A DNA stretch of 64,000 nucleotides from assembly GCA_949357655.1 (NCBI GenBank), contig CASHTG010000003.1, forward strand, positions 682,001 to 746,000, in the 5' to 3' direction. The notes under the pieces were generated by a model. It saw only the letters and a list, made by a program, of their open reading frames with translations, was not told where the DNA came from and did no database searches. A program made the translations under genes and the position numbers. Numbering within the stretch: position 1 is the first letter of the stretch; each line of letters begins with the position of its first letter. Below, in pieces: positions 57,819 through 64,000 of this stretch. This stretch comes from Parascedosporium putredinis (taxonomy: Eukaryota; Ascomycota; Sordariomycetes; Microascales; Microascaceae).

Positions 57819-60800
57819 TCAACAAGGAAGTCCTTCATTCATCTTGGCGGCTTATTCTGAATATTTTTTATTCTTTATTTTATTTCTATTTTATTTATAA
57901 AAAGAAAAACCCTAGGGTTGGGATACCGTCCAACTTGCTCTTCTCCTATATTATTTATTTCGCACTATCTTCCCCCTTCTTAGAAAACATAAAGACCGAG
58001 TAGGCAGAAGGGGTAAGGAGACAGTCAGGTCTAGAATCACTGTCTGGGGGAAGGGGAGGAGGATGAGGCCAGGGAACTTGGCAAGCTAGCCACCTCATGC
58101 ATCGTGGAGTTGGAAACTGTCACCTTCACAAGGGTTCTACGACTAGGCATTCGGTCGATCACCGACAAAAGCCGTCATCAAACGGAGGGAGCCAGCCTGT
58201 GGTTGTGGAAGCCCCGAGTGTAAAAAGTGAAGAATAGAAGAACATGAACAAAAGAAAGGCGGAACTGGCACTTCTCTGTCTCTGCAAGCAAAGAACCCCC
58301 TCGCCTCTCGCCTTGAGAAGCCGTTCATTTGGAGGGTTGCAGTTGGATGGTCCCCTGCGCATGCATCTTCGAGGCGTGTCTGATTGGCTCGCGGGATCCT
58401 GAACCAGGATTTGGTTCGCCCTGTTTTTGCCCATCCCTGTGGAGTCATCTGTTTCTTTTCAAGGGGCCAGCCCTGGCCCATCTCCGGTATTACTTGGACG
58501 GAGATGCAGGACTTGGAAGAGCCCATCCAAGTTGTCCACCGCAGTAGCGTTGTACCTTCTCGCACATTAGCGTGGCTCCTACCATAACACACTCGGGAGT
58601 CGGCCTTGAGAAGGCGCAAGCCAAATTGTGAGGCAGGTGCCAACCAGATTGGACTCGAGGCGGGCGGGTTGCATTGGCCCGCATCTTCTACCCTCCACTC
58701 GCGCATCTTCGTCCCATGCATGTTCCCATTGAGTGTCCTGCAACCTCAATATTGCGACTCGTCCTTTTTCCCTCTTTGGCCAAGCGCCTTTGGCACCCAC
58801 CCTCTCTCCCTCTCGGGGACTGCTCTAGAAAGTTGGGTTGGCGTAATAGCTAGAATCCTTCCGCAGCGATTAAGTGGCTGATTACGCATGCTAATCTCTT
58901 CAAGGCTCTGGCGGAGCGCGCGAGGACTGGGTGGGAGGAGCCAAGGATGCCTGAGGTGTTCAGCTGCACCAATGCTCCCAATCACACTTCGATGCAGCAG
59001 ATGCAAGCTCGACGGAGGACATCCCTCAAATCCCAAACTGGACAAAGTGCAAGCATCAAGCAGAAGTGCATGGAATGATCGAAGCAATAGGATCGAGGCC
59101 AGCACCAAGAACAACACGCACCTCCAGGCGTGATGATCAGCACATGGCTTCAAGGGCGAGATACCGCCCCTCGCTGGTCTCCCCGATCAGGAATTCCGCT
59201 TTGACAACTGCCGTTGAAAAATGTCTCCACCTCGATTTGGGACTGGGTGAGGCCCTAGCCAAGGAGTGAGACATGGTGACTCCGACTGGTCGCTTGCACG
59301 CCACAGAAGCCTGGGGCAGCACAGTCCCAAAGCAAAACTTGGCAAAATGTCGAATGGGATCACCTGGATCCATGCGAACTCTCAACCATTCACAGCGATG
59401 AGAGCGGGAGGACGTCTGAAAACAGGGTGCACAAACGAATGGGAGAAGAATCGACGAAGTGCCCTCGGCTGGGCTAATTCGCGTACATGCATGAGTTCCT
59501 CCACTCCGCGACGCACACAAGCCTCGCGTGGAGGAGATGCTGGCATCAACCTCCCATCTCACATTTGTGGCTGTCATCCCCCACTGTCCATGGCGATACT
59601 ACCTCTTCCGTCTGACTAGCCTCAACCTCTGAAAGAACATGCGTGCCGGCATCCTTGTCGGTGATGAAGACAGCTACGTCTCTTGAATATCAGACGCGAT
59701 GCTAAACGGTATCAGCTGCCTCTCATTGGACCACTATTACTTTCATTGGCCGTTCTCGTTCAGGAATTGCTCCGGGTTCGAGTCAGATCTTGGCGCCGTC
59801 ACAAAGGAGAAAGAGCGATATTAAGGATCTAACAGCGCATACTTGCTTTTTCACACCTGGCGCATCTCCAGGATCGGGACGCCCCTTCGGGATGCAACTT
59901 CCCAAGTGCTTTTTTGCAACCAGCAAGGTTGGAAGGCATCAGCACGAAGGGGGCCTGGGTCGAGGATCGAGTGATGGTACCATTGTTATTTCCATTTCTT
60001 CCTCCGCTGATCTTGAGACATGTCCCCCTTTTGGCCTTGAAGAGAGAGGGAGCCTGGAGCTCCATTGCTCATTGCTTTTGGTGCCATCCCTTACTGCCAT
60101 GTGGGCTGTTGAAAAGGTCCGGTTTGGACCCTCTATCAGATGTGCGCGGACAGCCAGATTTCATGGCATATGTTCAACTATCTCTTACTTCTCTATCTTG
60201 GCCCAAACACGGTATCCAACCCACTCTCCGCTCTTGAAAGATGAAAGAGGCCTGCGAGGTCCCAGAAAAATAGGATAGCAAAATGGCACAGCCACTCTCT
60301 CTACCGGACTCTGGAGGGCTAACAGCATCACTGAGGACCTTAGGTTGCAGATCACTGATCGAAAGAGCCAACTATTCATCAGCCTGCGGGCTTTCTCCGC
60401 TTCCTCGCGATGTAAACAGGAGGAACGCGGATGGAAGCCCCCATGGACCACCCGGATTGAGGTAGGTCAACGCCTGATGCTGTGTTCTCTAAGCTCGAGC
60501 TAGCTCCAATGCATACGCGAGTTCATGCTATAATAGTGATGAAGGAGAGTTCCAGACCGAAGCGATGACGGTAACAAGGAGTTGCTTGCTTACTTTTTCC
60601 TTGTGAGGTGTTGCTTTTTGCACCGTAGCCAGATATGGCATAGTGCCACCCCGCATTGTCGGTGGACAGGTGAGGTGAGACAGAGGCGGTGAAGGGGATG
60701 ACAGAACAGGCTTTCCGCTCGAGCGATGGGAATGGATAGAGACTCTGGCCAAATGTTTTCTCCTGTTCCTGGTGACCCGTGAATCGTTTTCTTGTGGACG

Positions 60801-61640
60801 TTCTGATGAACCTTGAATTAGATATCCCTCACGCTAAGCGCACTACATCAAGTTCGGACCACACCCGACCAGCAGTTCGAGATGAGCTCGTGTCGCGATT
60901 TTCTACGTTCCTCGCAAGGTGGCACCTATGCGTTTCCCATCCGCATGATACGAGGAAGATACTTTTGAAGCCGCTGGCTCTCGACATCCAGAGTGTGATG
61001 CATGCCGCGTCTGAACTATTCCTCGAGTAAAGTTCTACATAGGTGGGGGCGAGATGTGCTTTTCAGCACGTCGCGTGTTCATCGAGTAGCGGGAGCCAAA
61101 CATGGCCTGCCTCTCAAAGATGAGTTGTGCCAAGCGATGCTGCCACCAAAAGGTTTTGCCCATCATGAGAGTTCGCCCTGGCTTCTGTATCGCGCTTTGC
61201 AGCTAGATCCTTTTTCTCAGGGGACGGCTTTTATGATCACCACGCGAGTTTTCCTCTCGAAGCTAGAGTTTAACACGATGGCTGGGCCTCTCAAATTATC
61301 ATCCTCCAAGGCAATACAGTGGTGTCATGGGGCGCTAACGGCATCTCCTATTCGCCTTCGGCCTGGTGCTAGTGATGCGAGAAGCGTGGCTTTTCCAAGA
61401 CACTGGGGATGAGAATGAGGGCAAGTATGTACGCTAAGCGACGCTAAGGTATCGCAGGCTCGTGCTGCACGAAGAGGTGGGCAGTATCATTTCCCGACTC
61501 CTGAGCTTCGGATACCAAAGCTTAGCAAGCAACAGGCTGTGCGTGTTTCCCTTGTCATCCGCCACTCCCACTTGCATCGGCAGCTCGAATGGTCAATGCC
61601 CCGATGGACAGTTGCACAGCGAGTAGTGACTAGGGTGGCC

Positions 61641-61712
61641 AGCGGAAGAAGGGGAGGAGGAAGAAGGGGAGGAGGAGGAGGGGGAGGGAGTGGGGAGAGG
61701 GGTTGTGGAATG
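61641..61712 (+). repeat. G-rich purine tract
   Basis: About 70 bp almost purely of GGAGGA, GAAGAA and GGGG units with six runs of three or more G, compatible with a G-quadruplex or triplex on the plus strand. Confidence 0.8.
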
Positions 61713-63499
61713 TGCCAGCTCGGTCAGCGAGCTGTCATCGCGAGTGCAAACCCAGATCTGCTCTGTCACAGTTCAAGCTCTTTCAAATAACAAAGTGCTA
61801 CCCGTATCCTAGATCCCCCCCAAATTATCTCATGCTATCAGTCGCATTGGAGACCGCTAGTGGCTACAGACTGTGATTGGATTGCATCGAATCAAGTTCG
61901 AGGACTTGTCACGTTACTCTGCGCAAGCCGGACCAGAAACATGAAGCTAGGGTGTGTCGACTCAGGAGTAGGACAGTCTAGCATTGGCACACCCGTGTTC
62001 AAGTTCTTTGTTAGATCACGTTATGTGACAGTGGGCCTTCTAGTATGGTACCGCAAACTTCGAGGCGGAGGCCGGGTAGCTAAGTCCGCGTTGCTCCCTC
62101 CGAGACCCGGGGAAACAAGAGCTAGGGTGGGCTTTTGCTCCAGGCAATCGCTCTCCCTTGCGTCCGACAGGCAACACCGCCACAATCGCCAGCACGGCGG
62201 ACTGGGATTCACCAGACACGGCAAGTGCTCCGTTCCATTTCCACCTTATATCTCTGTCCATAAAACTTGGGAAATGCACGGATCTCTCTCTGGGGAGGAG
62301 GGTGTGCATTTTCGGAGGAATGAGCCGACTACCATACCGGTGCAAAGGGAATTATACCACCTGACGGGTATCGTCTATCTTGTGGCTCGCGAGAATGCGG
62401 CGCGAGGAGGCAAGGGAGAGATATTTAACGGCTCTCGAAGCACCCTGCCTGCGATGCGACTTCCCGTCGTGGTTGGGTGTCGTTAGACTTTCTCCGGAAT
62501 GAAGGGACCGATGTCCATGCAAAACGTCCAAGTTACCTTGCTGGCAGGGTACGCAGCTTGCCGATGGCAATCGGGCGTTTCGGAGAAGACTCCAAATGGA
62601 GCAGGCTCTCGCCTAGACTGTGATGGCCCCAAGTGAACAGGGCTAGGCGGCTACTTCCTCCCTAGTTGGAAGCACACCTACCTGACACAACGGATTGTGA
62701 TTCCCAAAATTGTGGTGTCGGTAAAAGTCCAGCCAAGCAAGGGATGAGGTATGCAGTAGTCCCTGCACAACTTGCGATGAGGATGCTGAGTGGCCTGGGA
62801 TAAAGATGAGGTGAGGACTGCGTAAGCATCTACTGACCCTGTAGTCCGGGATGATGGATACCCTACCTTGAGAAAACGGAACCGGGGCAGTGGTCCTGGG
62901 AGGTGCAGGCCATTTTTTTGTTTGGTTGTTTGGGGCCTCGTGTCGATAATATGTGAGAGTGGCACGAGCGAGATCACGTACTCGCTACTCTCCCTTTCGT
63001 GGTCTCTTGTGCCGTCAGTAAGGAGCAGCCGCAGAATTCCGGTGACGACGGGATATTGGTAAAAGAGTGCAGCTTTGGCTTTTCTCCAGAAACGATACCT
63101 CGGGAAAAACGCCAGGATAAGTTAAAGCAAAACCAAGAGGGGACGTTGTTCGGTGTCGGCCCATGCCAGTTACTAGGGATGCTAAAAGGGAGGCTATGAC
63201 AACCGGTCACCAAAGGGCCTGGAATGCCATTCTACTATCATGTGAGTTGATCAGGGCAGGTTCATATGGATACGGTGAGAGAGATCGAGAAGAACAATAT
63301 TTGGGCCCAGCTCACCGGAACATAGCCCAGTGACTTAGACGTCCGCTGCGGCTTGGTGACTCTGGACGCATCTTAATTGTGCGAAGGTATCATCTGTGCG
63401 TATTCATTACTTTTACTTTTTCGCGCATGCCGGGCTTTTTTCTTTTCGCCATTGGTTGTCCGAATCCAGTTCTTTTACGGCCTGCCGGACGCTATACTA

Positions 63500-63621
63500 G
63501 GCCCGTAGTTGTACCTCCGTGAGGCCGGCCTCAAATGTGGATCCATGACTACCCCGCTCCGGTCAATCCGGGGAGCGTGCGGGCCGTGACTCGGAGGCAC
63601 CCGAAAAGGGAGTGGTACAAC
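63500..63621. repeat. Palindrome-rich element
   Basis: Outer arms GTTGTACC (63508-63515) and GGTACAAC (63614-63621); inner arms CCTCCG (63514-63519) and CGGAGG (63592-63597); a 14-bp palindrome TGAGGCCGGCCTCA (63520-63533); and a hairpin CGCTCC/GGAGCG (63555-63577). GGCCCG at 63500 can also pair with CGGGCC at 63580. It may be a small inverted-repeat transposon remnant or a structured RNA; no clear target-site duplication is seen. Confidence 0.5.
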
Positions 63622-64000
63622 GATCTGGCAATGGAGGACAATAAACCAATTAATCATAGAAGTGTGTAGACGTCTTTTTTATTATTAAGTATTGTACTTA
63701 CTTACATTATACAACATTACAAGAAGCACTTTAGGTGAGATGGCTAAGTTCACAATAGGAGGGATCCATTTTGTCACGATGGGTTTGAGGAACCTGCATT
63801 ATTGGACTGAACCAAGCTTGCTTTGAACATAAGAAAATAATCATGGTTATGGAGTAGAAGAGAATATGTAAAATAGAAGGTTGAAAAAAACCAGCTGCCC
63901 ACATTGCATGATAAGTCCCCGCATTTTTCCAACTTTGAGATATCGACGGAAGGAGTAAAGAAAAGCAAGAGAGGTAGCATAGCCAAGGTGAGAGAAGAGG

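Larger units (their letters stand above)
57843..64000. other. Non-genic right end
   Basis: No gene recognised. The longer open frames (minus 58143-58721; plus 61002-61412 and 61860-62486) have no ATG-supported start, biased codons or known motif that would support them. An AT-rich stretch lies at 57850-57960. Confidence 0.5.

Noticed and set aside
57579..57842. Mitochondrial insertion with TGA read as Trp
   Set aside because: The frame uses GC-ending codons, unlike fungal mitochondrial DNA, and resembles no mitochondrial protein.
58143..58721. 192-codon minus-strand open frame
   Set aside because: Trp/Arg/Cys-rich composition typical of non-coding translation, no known motif.
61860..62486. 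208-codon plus-strand open frame
   Set aside because: Opens with GTG, has no codon bias like the real genes and no recognisable domain.

Overview
The window is nuclear DNA of a filamentous ascomycete (Pezizomycotina, probably Sordariomycetes). The genes are monocistronic and face both ways. Introns are mostly 59-124 nt, with GT/AG borders and CTAAC-type branch points. Coding codons mostly end in C or G. The gene set (Prp4, TFIIIC, TRAPPC12, TMA7, an IZH-type receptor, a Ran1-type kinase, a secreted Ala-rich protein) is typical of these fungi. I could not name the genus.

Seven genes are well supported. From left to right they are: a secreted wall-type protein (minus, 2728-4467); a TRAPPC12 orthologue (plus, 9025-10634), whose first two small exons I recovered from splice sites; a TFIIIC subunit with an AT-hook and WD-like region (plus, 11162-13770); a PAQR/IZH seven-helix receptor (minus, 14023-15092); TMA7 (minus, three exons, 15822-16191); the spliceosomal kinase Prp4 (plus, 16955-20750), divergent from TMA7; and a Ran1/Pat1-family kinase (plus, 54738-56284). 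The block 9.0-20.8 kb is an ordinary compact housekeeping cluster. These genes do not form a pathway; their link is general expression machinery (Pol III transcription, splicing, translation, vesicle traffic).

Between Prp4 and the Ran1-type kinase lie about 34 kb in which I recognise no gene, tRNA, rRNA or transposon coding sequence. This stretch is not obviously AT-rich. It is full of pyrimidine-rich tracts and simple repeats. The last 7.7 kb and the 4.6 kb between the first two genes are similar.

Five of the seven genes carry single-step frameshifts (about 13 in all), many at C or G runs. All can be read as bases missing from the sequence, while the kinase motifs and splice sites are intact. 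I read this as run-length error in the assembly rather than gene decay, and I annotate these as CDS. I found no convincing new system. The best leads are the gene desert, the 1,093-nt intron inside the Prp4 kinase domain, two perfect short hairpins, a palindrome-rich element near 63.5 kb, and a possible small unassigned ORF near 57.7 kb.
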